64,000 nt of DNA from Vibrio parahaemolyticus. Lineage in GTDB: Bacteria > Pseudomonadota > Gammaproteobacteria > Enterobacterales > Vibrionaceae. Shown in pieces: positions 10,354-19,651 of the stretch. The notes below the pieces were generated by a model. The model searched no databases, was not told the DNA's origin, and saw only the letters and a list, made by a program, of their open reading frames with translations. Positions within the stretch are counted from its first letter, which is position 1, and the number at the start of each line of letters is the position of its first letter. A program made the translations under genes and the position numbers. The DNA lies in the NCBI RefSeq assembly GCF_900460535.1, contig NZ_UHIL01000001.1, positions 372,001-436,000 on the forward strand, in the 5' to 3' direction.

Positions 10354-12435
10354 TTACGCTTTGGAGTAGATATCACGCTCGCCTAGCCAGCGATCGATAA
10401 TAGCGGCTGCATTGGTTGGGTAATTGTCGTGAATATGACGTGCAATACGCTGAACTTCTGGGATTAAGCGTTGATCTCGAACTAAATCGGCAATTTTGAA
10501 ATCAGCCAAGCCTGTTTGTTTGGTGCCCAACAATTCACCGGGCCCGCGGATCTCTAGGTCTTTCTGCGCAATAACAAAGCCATCGTTACTTTCACGCAGC
10601 ACACCGAGGCGTTTTTGCGCGGTTTTCGACAGGGGGGAGTGGTACAGCAGGACACAGTGACTGGCAACCGAGCCTCGACCGACGCGGCCTCTTAACTGGT
10701 GTAATTGAGCCAAACCAAGGCGTTCAGGGTTTTCGATGATCATCAAGCTAGAGTTTGGCACGTCTACGCCAACTTCTATCACCGTCGTGGCTACGAGCAG
10801 GTGGAGCTTGTTGTCTTTAAACTCTTGCATGACAGCTTGTTTTTCGGCGGGTTTCATACGGCCATGAACTAGGCCAATTTTTACATCTGGCAGTTTGCGC
10901 TGTAACTCTTCGGCGGTGTCTGCTGCGGCTTGCGCTTCTAACACTTCTGATTCATCGATCAGCGTACACACCCAATACGCTTGCTTGCCTTCGTTAAGAC
11001 AAGCGTTTCGTACCCGCTCGACAATGTCGTCACGTTTGGTATCTGGAATGGCGACGGTTTGAATCGGCGTTCGGCCTGGTGGTAATTCGTCTATCACCGA
11101 CGTTTCCAAATCAGCATACGCTGTCATTGCTAGTGTGCGAGGAATCGGAGTTGCCGTCATGATGAGCTGATGCGGATACGCGCCTTGTTTTGCCCCTTTC
11201 TCACGTAACTCTAATCGCTGATGGACGCCAAAGCGGTGCTGCTCATCAATGATGACTAAAGCTAGGTGATGAAATTCCACATGTTCTTGGAAGAGGGCGT
11301 GAGTGCCCACTATCATTTGTGCTTCACCGCTGGCAATGCGAGCCAGTTCCGTCTCTTTGGCTTTGCCCTTGAGCTTACCAGCAAGCCAGCCAACTTGAAT
11401 GCCCATGGCTTCAAACCAGTTGGCGAAATTGATGGCGTGTTGTTCGGCGAGCAGCTCAGTTGGTGCCATTAAAGCCACTTGGTAACCGTGCTCAATGGCT
11501 CTGACTGCGGCTAGCGCGGCAACCAATGTTTTTCCTGAGCCTACGTCACCTTGGACAAGACGCATCATTGGGTGCGGCTTTTCGAGGTCGGATTCAATCT
11601 CTTTCACCACGCGTGCTTGAGCATTGGTCGGAGAAAACGGCAGTTGCGCCAACAGCTGCTTTTTCAGTTTGTCACATGGTGCGAGCGGTAAGGCGATATC
11701 TTGCTGGCCTTTGCTGCGAACCGCCAACATCGACAAGTTTTGGGCGAGCAATTCTTCCATGATCAAACGGATTTGAGCGGGGTGCTTACCTTCATCAAAT
11801 TCATCTAAATTAATGGTTGGCGGCGGGCGATGAATGGTGTGCAACGCCTGCGACATAGTAATCTGATGGTTATACAAGCCAGAAGGTAGCAATTCTTGCA
11901 CTGCCGCTTTATCGAGTAGCGCCAATGCTTGTTCAGTAAGGTTACGTAAAGTGATTTGACGCAGGCCATCTGTGGTTGGATAAACCGGGGTTAAGCTTTG
12001 TTCCACATCTGGCTTTTGTTCACTGGCGTAAAATTTGTAGTCAGGGTGCACAATTTCCAGCCCCATACCACCACGCTTAATTTCTCCGTAAGCGTGTACT
12101 AACTTACCCTGTGAAAAATTGTTCTTCATCGCTGCAGTAAAGTTGAAAAAACGCAGCGTGATGGTGCCATTGCCGTCACTGATTTTGACTGTCAGCATTT
12201 TGCGTTTACCAAAAATGGTATCGACGGTCATGACTTTGCCTTGTACCGCAGCCCAAAGGCCTGCGTGCAGTTTGGCAATAGGATAAATGCGGGTGCGATC
12301 TTCGTAGCGTAGGGGCAGGTGGAACAACAAATCTTGAACGCTATGCAAGCCGACTTTAGCGAGTTTTTCTGCGACTTTGGCGCCAACTCCTGATAGAGAA
12401 GTTAAAGGAACAGCAGATAGCATTTGGGCAGACAT
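10354..12435 (-). CDS. recG: ATP-dependent DNA helicase RecG
   Basis: RecG remodels stalled replication forks and branch-migrates Holliday junctions. The 693-residue protein has the N-terminal wedge/OB domain, a helicase core with Walker A (GDVGSGKT), the family's DEQH-type motif II (VIIDEQHRFGV), motif III (TATPIPRTLA), motif VI (QLRGRVGRG) and the C-terminal domain with the TRG region. It is the last gene of the rpoZ-spoT-trmH-recG direction. A perfect 12-bp inverted repeat lies just upstream of the start (12451-12478). A second in-frame ATG at 12423 is possible. Confidence 0.97.
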   Translation of the reverse strand: MSAQMLSAVPLTSLSGVGAKVAEKLAKVGLHSVQDLLFHLPLRYEDRTRIYPIAKLHAGLWAAVQGKVMTVDTIFGKRKMLTVKISDGNGTITLRFFNFTAAMKNNFSQGKLVHAYGEIKRGGMGLEIVHPDYKFYASEQKPDVEQSLTPVYPTTDGLRQITLRNLTEQALALLDKAAVQELLPSGLYNHQITMSQALHTIHRPPPTINLDEFDEGKHPAQIRLIMEELLAQNLSMLAVRSKGQQDIALPLAPCDKLKKQLLAQLPFSPTNAQARVVKEIESDLEKPHPMMRLVQGDVGSGKTLVAALAAVRAIEHGYQVALMAPTELLAEQHAINFANWFEAMGIQVGWLAGKLKGKAKETELARIASGEAQMIVGTHALFQEHVEFHHLALVIIDEQHRFGVHQRLELREKGAKQGAYPHQLIMTATPIPRTLAMTAYADLETSVIDELPPGRTPIQTVAIPDTKRDDIVERVRNACLNEGKQAYWVCTLIDESEVLEAQAAADTAEELQRKLPDVKIGLVHGRMKPAEKQAVMQEFKDNKLHLLVATTVIEVGVDVPNSSLMIIENPERLGLAQLHQLRGRVGRGSVASHCVLLYHSPLSKTAQKRLGVLRESNDGFVIAQKDLEIRGPGELLGTKQTGLADFKIADLVRDQRLIPEVQRIARHIHDNYPTNAAAIIDRWLGERDIYSKA

Positions 12436-12450
12436 AGAAAGCTCAAGAAA

Positions 12451-12478
12451 ATGGTTAACATAGCAGTATGTTAACCAT
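12451..12478. repeat. Perfect 12-bp inverted repeat before recG
   Basis: ATGGTTAACATA (12451-12462), loop GCAG, then TATGTTAACCAT (12467-12478). In the recG mRNA it would form a stable hairpin 15 bases before the start codon. It has no U run, so it is not a terminator; an operator or a translation-affecting structure is possible. Confidence 0.6.
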
Positions 12479-12533
12479 TGAGCTGTGTTTTTGTACAGGA
12501 AAAACTATAAGAAGTGGCGTAGAAAGCTTCAGC

Positions 12534-13217
12534 TTAAGCTTTTTGCATCTCTTGCCACCACGCCTCATCTGCGATGATTTGACCTTCATCGTCGAGTGGC
12601 GGGTATTCCAGTTTCTTGCGTTTCGCTACTTTGGCAAGCACTGGGTGACCACGTTCAAATAAGATGCGATGAATGGTTTCTTTTGGTAGTGCGCTTTCTT
12701 CTCGATCATACATGCCTGCCGCTTCACGTTGGCGTTGCGCTTCATACAGAATAACTGCGCTGGCGACTGAGACATTCAAAGATTGCACCATTCCAATCAT
12801 CGGAATAATGATGTCTTGATCTGCGAGTTTTTTCGCTTGTTCAGACGCGCCAATTTTTTCACTCCCCAGGATGATTGCAGTCGGTTTGGTGTAGTCGATT
12901 TCACGAAAATCGACCGCGGTGTCCGATAAGTTGGTCACCAATACTTGCATGCCTTGGGCTTTGAGCTCGGTAATGGCGGTTTCAATCGAGTTGTGAGTTT
13001 CTACTTCAACCCAGTTACGAGCACCAGCAGAAGTGTGGGTTAAAGTGCGCATTTTATCAGGCCAGATAGCATGAACTTTGTGTAAGCCCGTGGCGTCAGC
13101 CGTACGAATAACGGCAGAGACGTTGTTAGGTTTGTGAACCTCTTCTAGGCACAAAGTAAGGTCGGTTTGGCGTGCTTTCAGCACCTGATGGATACGGTGG
13201 TAACGTTCTAAATTCAT
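12534..13217 (-). CDS. trmH: tRNA (guanosine(18)-2'-O)-methyltransferase TrmH
   Basis: TrmH (SpoU) methylates the ribose of G18 in the D-loop of tRNAs using S-adenosylmethionine. The 227-residue protein shows the SPOUT motifs: motif 1 near NNVSAVIRTADA, motif 2 (IILGSEKIGASE) and motif 3 (MVQSLNVSVASAVILYE), which form the trefoil-knot cofactor site. The conserved Arg in AVIRTADA fits the catalytic residue of the family. The gene lies between spoT and recG. A strong hairpin terminator separates it from spoT, so read-through or a promoter inside spoT must supply its mRNA. Confidence 0.95.
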   Translation of the reverse strand: MNLERYHRIHQVLKARQTDLTLCLEEVHKPNNVSAVIRTADATGLHKVHAIWPDKMRTLTHTSAGARNWVEVETHNSIETAITELKAQGMQVLVTNLSDTAVDFREIDYTKPTAIILGSEKIGASEQAKKLADQDIIIPMIGMVQSLNVSVASAVILYEAQRQREAAGMYDREESALPKETIHRILFERGHPVLAKVAKRKKLEYPPLDDEGQIIADEAWWQEMQKA

Positions 13218-13233
13218 AGTAAATAAATAGGGT

Positions 13234-13270
13234 ATAAAAAAATCGCCACCCAGTGTGAGTGGGTGGCGAT
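13234..13270 (-). terminator. Strong hairpin with U run between spoT and trmH
   Basis: ATCGCCACCCA (13242-13252) pairs with TGGGTGGCGAT (13260-13270), a perfect 11-bp stem with a 7-base loop. On the - strand it is followed by seven or more U residues. It begins five bases after the spoT stop, and trmH starts 17 bases after its U run. Confidence 0.85.
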
Positions 13271-13274
13271 GAGT

Positions 13275-15395
13275 TTAGTTCTTTCTTCGTCTGACTCGGG
13301 TCGCCTGCGGCATCGCTTTGATTTTTCGCATGATACCTGCAAGGTGGACACGATCTTTAGTCGTCAGCAGAACGGTGACAGTATACAGTCGGCCATCACG
13401 TTCTTCGGTCGACAGGCCATGGATATTGGAGCCTGTTTTCGAAATCACGTTGGTCAATTCTGCCAGAGCACCTTGGTGGTTGAGCATGTCGACTTTCAGT
13501 TCTGCGATAAACTCTTTGTCGTAATCGTCAGACCACGCAACGGCCATGTATTTGTCCGGCTCTTTTTGGTAACCGCGCACATTTGGACACGTTTCACGGT
13601 GAACAACCAAGCCACGGCCAGGAGACACATGCGCAATGATGTGGTCATCTGGAATTGGGTGACAGCAGTTAGCAAACGTCAGCAGCAAACCTTCCGCGCC
13701 GCGAATTGGAAGTTTCTTCTTCGAGTCGGTTGGAATGGAACTGGTTGTCGTTAGTTCTTCAGTATCGCCCAGCAAACGACGAGCAATCACAATACTCATG
13801 AGTTCGCCTAAGCCAATTGCTGCGAGTAAATCGTCTGTGCTTTCTAAGCGCAGATCGGTCAGTACTTCTTGAATGTTCTCTGGGTAGATGGAGTCAATCG
13901 AGTGACGACCCAAAGCGTGATTCAATAGGCGGCGGCCGAGCGTGATGGATTCTTCACGGCGCATGGTTTTCAGTACTTGACGAATCTTAGTGCGAGCGCG
14001 AGAAGTCACGACATAGTTCAACCAAGCGGCATTTGGACGCGCACCTGGCGCACTGATGATTTCTACTGTCTGGCCGTTCTTCAGCGCCTTACTTAGTGGG
14101 TAAGGGTTACGGTCAACACGAGCACCAACACAGGAATTACCTACATCGGTATGTACCGCGTAAGCAAAATCTACGGCTGTCGCGCCAAGTGGCAGTTCAA
14201 CAATACGACCTTTTGGTGTGAAGACGTAAATCTCATCTGGAAATAGATCCGATTTTACGTTTTCAATGAATTCGAATGAGTTACCGGCACTTTGTTGTAG
14301 CTCAAGCAAGCTTTGCATCCAACGCTGTGCTTTCACTTGTGCGGTCGTGCCCGACTTATCGCCCTTGTCTTTATAAGACCAGTGAGCTGCGACACCTTTG
14401 TCCGCCATTTGATCCATATCTTCAGTACGGATCTGAACTTCAACAGGCACACCGTGTGGGCCAACCATGGAAGTGTGAAGCGATTGATAGCCGTTCGCTT
14501 TTGGTACCGCGATATAGTCTTTCATGCGACCTGGGCGCGGCTTATACAAGCTGTGTACTTGGCCTAGAACGCGATAACAAGTATCGGCAGTATCAACAAC
14601 CACTCGGAAAGCGTAGATATCCATGATGGTGTGAAAACGCTGTTCTTTGGTTTTCATCTTGTTGTAGATGGAGAACAGGTTCTTTTCACGACCTACGACG
14701 CGTGCATTCAAACCAACATCTTGCAGTCGGCCTTCGATTTCACTGTGAATACGCTGAATCATCTCTTTGCGATTACCGCGAGCCGCTCTCACGACTTCTT
14801 TGAGTACGCGATAACGGTTTGGGTACAGCGCTTCGAAACCCAGCTCTTCCAACTCAGTTTTGATATTGTGAATACCAAGACGATGAGCTAATGGGGCATA
14901 GATTTCTAGTGTTTCACGAGCGATGCGACGTTTTTTGTCTGGTCGAAGTGCACCTAACGTGCGCATGTTGTGCGTACGGTCAGCCAGTTTGATCAGGATA
15001 ACGCGGATATCTTGCACCATCGCCAGAACCATCTTGCGAAAGTTCTCAGCTTGAGCCTCTTTCCTGTCACGGAATTTGAGTTTGTCCAGTTTAGATACAC
15101 CATCAACCAACTCAGCGACGGTGTTGCCGAATTTCTCTTCGAGATCTTCTTTTGTAACGTCACAGTCTTCAATGACGTCATGCAGCAAAGCAGCTTGGAG
15201 GGTTTCAATATCGAGGCGCATTTCGGCCAAGATACGAGCCACAGCGACAGGGTGGATGATGTATGGTTCACCGCTAGAGCGGGTTTGCCCTTCATGGGCA
15301 TCTCTCGCTACCACATAAGATTGACGCAGAGCCTCAATTTGAGGCTCTGTTAGGTATTCTTGGGCAACGTCTTTGAGGCTATCGAATAGATACAA
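13275..15395 (-). CDS. spoT: Bifunctional (p)ppGpp synthetase/hydrolase SpoT
   Basis: SpoT makes and, mainly, degrades the alarmone (p)ppGpp. The 706-residue protein has an HD hydrolase domain with intact metal-binding residues (HDVIEDCDVT at about residues 72-81), a synthetase domain (RVVVDTADTCYRVLG, GRMKDYIAVPKANGYQSLH), a TGS domain (VFTPKGRIVELPLGATAVDFAY) and a C-terminal ACT domain. The intact HD motif separates it from RelA. rpoZ lies 39 bases upstream, as in E. coli, and the two are probably co-transcribed; a terminator directly follows. Confidence 0.97.
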   Translation of the reverse strand: MYLFDSLKDVAQEYLTEPQIEALRQSYVVARDAHEGQTRSSGEPYIIHPVAVARILAEMRLDIETLQAALLHDVIEDCDVTKEDLEEKFGNTVAELVDGVSKLDKLKFRDRKEAQAENFRKMVLAMVQDIRVILIKLADRTHNMRTLGALRPDKKRRIARETLEIYAPLAHRLGIHNIKTELEELGFEALYPNRYRVLKEVVRAARGNRKEMIQRIHSEIEGRLQDVGLNARVVGREKNLFSIYNKMKTKEQRFHTIMDIYAFRVVVDTADTCYRVLGQVHSLYKPRPGRMKDYIAVPKANGYQSLHTSMVGPHGVPVEVQIRTEDMDQMADKGVAAHWSYKDKGDKSGTTAQVKAQRWMQSLLELQQSAGNSFEFIENVKSDLFPDEIYVFTPKGRIVELPLGATAVDFAYAVHTDVGNSCVGARVDRNPYPLSKALKNGQTVEIISAPGARPNAAWLNYVVTSRARTKIRQVLKTMRREESITLGRRLLNHALGRHSIDSIYPENIQEVLTDLRLESTDDLLAAIGLGELMSIVIARRLLGDTEELTTTSSIPTDSKKKLPIRGAEGLLLTFANCCHPIPDDHIIAHVSPGRGLVVHRETCPNVRGYQKEPDKYMAVAWSDDYDKEFIAELKVDMLNHQGALAELTNVISKTGSNIHGLSTEERDGRLYTVTVLLTTKDRVHLAGIMRKIKAMPQATRVRRRKN

Positions 15396-15434
15396 ATTAT
15401 AGGCCCGGGAGGTTGTTGAATTCTAAAGACAGAA

Positions 15435-15707
15435 TTAACGGTTGTGAGCGATGCTGCTTACTGCCGCTAGCTCTGCCGCTTCTTGCTCTTGCTGTTCTTG
15501 ACGTTCACGAGCGTCTAGAACTTCTTTAGTAATTAAACCTTCTTCGATTTCGCGTAGAGCGATAACCGTTGGCTTATCGTTCTCTTCTGGCACTAGTGCA
15601 TCTTTACCGCCAGTTTGCATTTGACGAGCGCGGCGAGCCGCAATCAGTACTAGGTCGAAACGGTTGCCAACTTTTTCAACAGCGTCTTGAACAGTTACGC
15701 GTGCCAT
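15435..15707 (-). CDS. rpoZ: RNA polymerase omega subunit
   Basis: Omega helps assemble RNA polymerase by chaperoning the beta-prime subunit and forms part of the ppGpp site. The 90-residue protein starts [20 protein letters not shown] and has the conserved [10 protein letters not shown] segment, as in enteric omega. AAAA-rich DNA with GGAGTCC precedes the ATG. It heads the rpoZ-spoT pair, which links omega with ppGpp metabolism. Confidence 0.97.
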   Translation of the reverse strand: MARVTVQDAVEKVGNRFDLVLIAARRARQMQTGGKDALVPEENDKPTVIALREIEEGLITKEVLDARERQEQQEQEAAELAAVSSIAHNR

Positions 15708-15888
15708 GAGGACTCCAAATAGTTAACTAAATTTTAGAATGACGAGAAAGTATACAACCTAACTACTTTATTTACTAGCAATTAGACAAGCCACAATGTG
15801 TGGGCTTTCTCTCTTGTTTATTATGGCTACTTTGCACAATACAAAGTAGCGGAAATTCTGGTTAAACAGACTGACTCTTTGGTGAGAG

Positions 15889-16569
<681 letters not shown>

Positions 16570-16735
16570 TTATAACGATAGCACTGGCGGCAAGGAATCA
16601 GCCATTATGGAAATGGTGATTGGTGATAATCCCGCCAGAAAAATGGAGGCGAAGAGTATCATGATCTCTATGTGGTTACCAGTTGATCTTTTGGTTTGCA
16701 TACCCTTCAATGACAACGGATTGAGAACTGAAAAA

Positions 16736-16766
16736 CGACGAAAAAAGGGGAAGCTTTCACTTCCCC
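16736..16766 (-). terminator. Terminator of the TonB-system operon
   Basis: GGGGAAG (16747-16753) pairs with CTTCCCC (16760-16766). On the - strand the stem is followed by a run of six U residues (A run 16741-16746). It ends the transcript coming from 16818. The rest of the 305-base gap before gmk shows nothing else that I can identify. Confidence 0.85.
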
Positions 16767-16817
16767 AGGCGTGCGACTGACTCACACTTAATTTTCGCGC
16801 CATGATAAATGCATGAC

Positions 16818-18032
16818 TTACCCTTGTGACTCTAGGAAATTAATCCAAGGGCTCGCCATTGCTCTCATATCCGGAGATTGAGCCGCACTTTTCATTGCTT
16901 TTAGAGCATTACTCGGTTGGTTTAACTCAAAATATGCCATGCCACGAATGTAAGAGAGCTCTCCTTTTTGTTCGTGCTTAGCATCTGGGGCGGCGTTTTG
17001 CGTAAACTTCGTCGCCTCCGTATATTGCTTGTCTAAAATCATTAGACGAGCAATTTTTATTTGAGTTTTTGCTTGTGGAGCAAGATTGTAAGCTTGCTGA
17101 TAGACGTCGATAGCCTGTTCAAGTTCTTGTGCTTGCTGCCAAAACGAACCAAGTGTTTCCAAATTTTTTGCGTTGCGTTCTACATGACCATTATCAAAGG
17201 CTGCTTGAAGTGTTTTCGCTGCGCGGAAAGGCACCCCTTGATAAGCTTGGAAGTTTACTAAACGCAGGTATTCTTTCTCACCTTCTAATAGACCCAATTT
17301 ATGAGCCATTTCTAGTGTTGAAAGGGCATTGCGCTCTTGATTTAACTCCATGTAAATACCAGACAATTGAGTCCAGTAACGCTTATTTTTTGGATATTTA
17401 GTGGTTAATGTTTTCAATACACCCGCAACGCTCTTGAACTGCTTAAGTTCATAATGCGCAGACATCAGTAGCTGATACCAAGATTCACTAGGTTCTTTAC
17501 TCATAGCGATTGCTTGCTTAGCTGGTGGAATCGCGTTTTTGTAATCTTCTAGCTGAACATAAGCACTCGCTAGAGTGATGTATGCATGCGCTTGTGGCTT
17601 TTCTTCGGTGGTTTCTGCAATTTTGAACCACTCATTCATGGTTGCTACTGACTTTTTAAATTGCCCTTCGGCTAAGTAAAGCTGCGCCAAGCTATAACGA
17701 ACTTGCTGGGCTACAGGCACTGGAAGTGCGTTTAAACTTAACGCATCAGCAAAATACTTTGCTGCTTTCGGGTAGTCATCTTGCAGAGAGTACAAAAAGC
17801 CCATCTGTTGCAGTAAGACTGCACGGTCATATTGTTTTTTGCTTGTACTACTTAATGCTGAGTTCAATTTAGAAAGGGCATCAGCGTACTTTTCTGTAGC
17901 AATGAGTTCCTGAACTTTGTTTACCGTTCGAAACGTTTTGTCTGACAACTCCGGAGTGTTGGCAAAACCAGGCGCGCCATACGCGCCTGACAATAACACT
18001 AGAGAAGCCAACAGTTTGGTATATGCTTTCAT
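16818..18032 (-). CDS. TPR-repeat protein of the TonB2/3-type system
   Basis: The 404-residue protein has a signal peptide (about residues 1-25, ending near PGFANT) and then tetratricopeptide-like repeats over nearly its whole length (for example AAKYFADALSLN, AIDVYQQAYNLAP). It is likely periplasmic. It is the last gene of the operon DUF3450-ttpC-exbB-exbD-tonB-TPR and starts 12 bases after tonB. In Vibrio TonB2 clusters a TPR protein in the same place accompanies the energy module; its exact task there is not known to me. A scaffolding role is inferred. Confidence 0.85.
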   Translation of the reverse strand: MKAYTKLLASLVLLSGAYGAPGFANTPELSDKTFRTVNKVQELIATEKYADALSKLNSALSSTSKKQYDRAVLLQQMGFLYSLQDDYPKAAKYFADALSLNALPVPVAQQVRYSLAQLYLAEGQFKKSVATMNEWFKIAETTEEKPQAHAYITLASAYVQLEDYKNAIPPAKQAIAMSKEPSESWYQLLMSAHYELKQFKSVAGVLKTLTTKYPKNKRYWTQLSGIYMELNQERNALSTLEMAHKLGLLEGEKEYLRLVNFQAYQGVPFRAAKTLQAAFDNGHVERNAKNLETLGSFWQQAQELEQAIDVYQQAYNLAPQAKTQIKIARLMILDKQYTEATKFTQNAAPDAKHEQKGELSYIRGMAYFELNQPSNALKAMKSAAQSPDMRAMASPWINFLESQG

Positions 18033-18044
18033 ACGTATGACTCC

Positions 18045-18677
18045 TTAGTTTGTAGAGAACTCAATTTCTTGAGAAAGGCGAGAGCTAACCGCTTTACCAT
18101 CAACCATCTTGGGTTTGAAGGTCCACTTAGATACGGTTTTCTTCGCGGCTTGTCCCAAGCCCAACTTACGTGGTGTCTCTTTTAAAACTTTGACGTCCTC
18201 GACGCTACCACGTTCGTTAACAGTAAACTCTACAAGTACGATACCTTTCTCAAGTCCAGAACGGGCGGCCTTACGAGGCATCTGAGGTTGGAATGTTGCT
18301 AAAGGCACAGGACCTCCGCTACCTGCCAGTCTCGCTCCGCCACCTTGGCTGTAATGACCGAGCACTGAGCCACCAGTGACGTTTACTGGTAGATCGAGTT
18401 TTGGCATATCCATTGGAACTTGGTCCATCACCGGTTTTACTGTCGACGTCACCTTCATTTCTGGTGGTGGCGGCGGACGCTTAGGTGGTGGCGGTTTCGG
18501 GAGTTCGCGTTTTTTCTCCTGTACTTTTTCGTCCGGTTTAATGCGAATGAAATCGACCATACGCTGATCATCATTCGACACTAGTTCGTGGCGCTCTTTG
18601 TTTACCAGCTTGTCCATCCCCCAGAACAATCCGAGGGAGACAATGAGCGCCAGTGCAATTGAGGCCAGATACCGCAT
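18045..18677 (-). CDS. tonB: TonB family energy transducer (TonB2/TonB3 type)
   Basis: TonB carries proton-motive energy from ExbB-ExbD to outer-membrane receptors. The protein has one N-terminal membrane anchor (MRYLASIALALIVSLGLF), a short proline-rich stretch (PKPPPPKRPPPPPE) and the C-terminal TonB domain (VLVEFTVNERGSVEDVKVL, WTFKPKMVDG). At 210 residues it is short, as for Vibrio TonB2/3. I choose the start at 18677 because AAGGA lies eight bases upstream and the exbD stop ends at 18682; an upstream in-frame start at 18722 would overlap exbD by 41 bases. Confidence 0.92.
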   Translation of the reverse strand: MRYLASIALALIVSLGLFWGMDKLVNKERHELVSNDDQRMVDFIRIKPDEKVQEKKRELPKPPPPKRPPPPPEMKVTSTVKPVMDQVPMDMPKLDLPVNVTGGSVLGHYSQGGGARLAGSGGPVPLATFQPQMPRKAARSGLEKGIVLVEFTVNERGSVEDVKVLKETPRKLGLGQAAKKTVSKWTFKPKMVDGKAVSSRLSQEIEFSTN

Positions 18678-18681
18678 AAGC

Positions 18682-19089
18682 TTAATCCTTATTCGTTGCG
18701 GCAATGGAGATGCTTTCGACACCTGCCATCTTAATCTGGTCCATAACCTTCACGACTACCCCTGCATTGGCCTCGGTATCCGCTTGGATAACAACAGCGC
18801 CATCAGGGCTTTCTGCGCGAAGACGTTCGATGTTGGCGCGAACAGCGTCGACTTCAATGCGTCGTTTATCAACCCATACGTCTCCAGCGGCACCGATGGC
18901 AACCATAATGTTCCCTTTCTTCACGGTTTGTGCTGAGCTTGCTGTTGGGCGGTTTACTTCCAAACCTGCTTCTTTAACGAACGATGTTGTTACGATAAAG
19001 AAGATCAACATGATGAATACGATGTCGAGCATCGGTGTCATATCGATAGCTGTTTCGTCACTGCTATCACTGCTATAGCGTCTTTTCAT
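18682..19089 (-). CDS. exbD: ExbD biopolymer transport protein
   Basis: ExbD works with ExbB as the proton channel and stator that energises TonB. The 135-residue protein has a short cytoplasmic tail, a single membrane helix with the essential aspartate (DMTPMLDIVFIMLIFF, Asp at about residue 22) and a periplasmic domain. It lies 25 bases after exbB and directly before tonB. Confidence 0.94.
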   Translation of the reverse strand: MKRRYSSDSSDETAIDMTPMLDIVFIMLIFFIVTTSFVKEAGLEVNRPTASSAQTVKKGNIMVAIGAAGDVWVDKRRIEVDAVRANIERLRAESPDGAVVIQADTEANAGVVVKVMDQIKMAGVESISIAATNKD

Positions 19090-19114
19090 GACCTATACCT
19101 CTAATTCCATTTAC

Positions 19115-19642
19115 TCAGGCAATATGCTTTAGCTTATCTTCCAGCTTTTGCGTTGTGACTTTGGCTAAATGATCAAGACGTGAACTAAAGAACAGTCCTG
19201 ACAGAGAAGCCACCATCCCGGCTAAAGTTGGGATTGTTGCCTTTGAGATCCCCGAGGCCATTGCTCGAGGGCTTCCTGTTCCGGTTACCGCTAAGATGTC
19301 GAATACTTGGATCATGCCGACTACGGTGCCGAGCAGGCCAAGTAGGGGACAAAGTGCAATCAGTACTTTGACGATTGGTAGCCCCTTTTTATTCTCAATA
19401 TCCTGACGAGATACAATTTCTTGTCGGATCATCTTTGCGTTCCAGCTTTGATGTTCTGAACGCTCACTCCAAAGAGTCACGGCTTTTTTCGCGGCTCTTG
19501 GAGCGACGGCGGCAAAGTAGAACCAGCGTTCTAGCAGCACTGCCCATAACATGAAGCTGAGGATGAAGATAGCGACGAGTACATCGCCACCCATTCCCAA
19601 GAAGCGCCTAATTGATTCAAGTTCTCCAACTAACCACCACAT
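19115..19642 (-). CDS. exbB: ExbB/TolQ/MotA-family proton channel protein
   Basis: This 175-residue protein has three membrane helices and the family signature around LIALCPLLGLLGTVVGMIQVF and GISKATIPTLAGMVASLSGL. It is shorter than enteric ExbB, as is usual for Vibrio TonB2/3 systems. It follows ttpC by nine bases. With ExbD it would form the proton-driven motor; the larger TtpC below is a second member of the same family in the same operon. Confidence 0.93.
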   Translation of the reverse strand: MWWLVGELESIRRFLGMGGDVLVAIFILSFMLWAVLLERWFYFAAVAPRAAKKAVTLWSERSEHQSWNAKMIRQEIVSRQDIENKKGLPIVKVLIALCPLLGLLGTVVGMIQVFDILAVTGTGSPRAMASGISKATIPTLAGMVASLSGLFFSSRLDHLAKVTTQKLEDKLKHIA

Positions 19643-19651
19643 AACGCCTCC

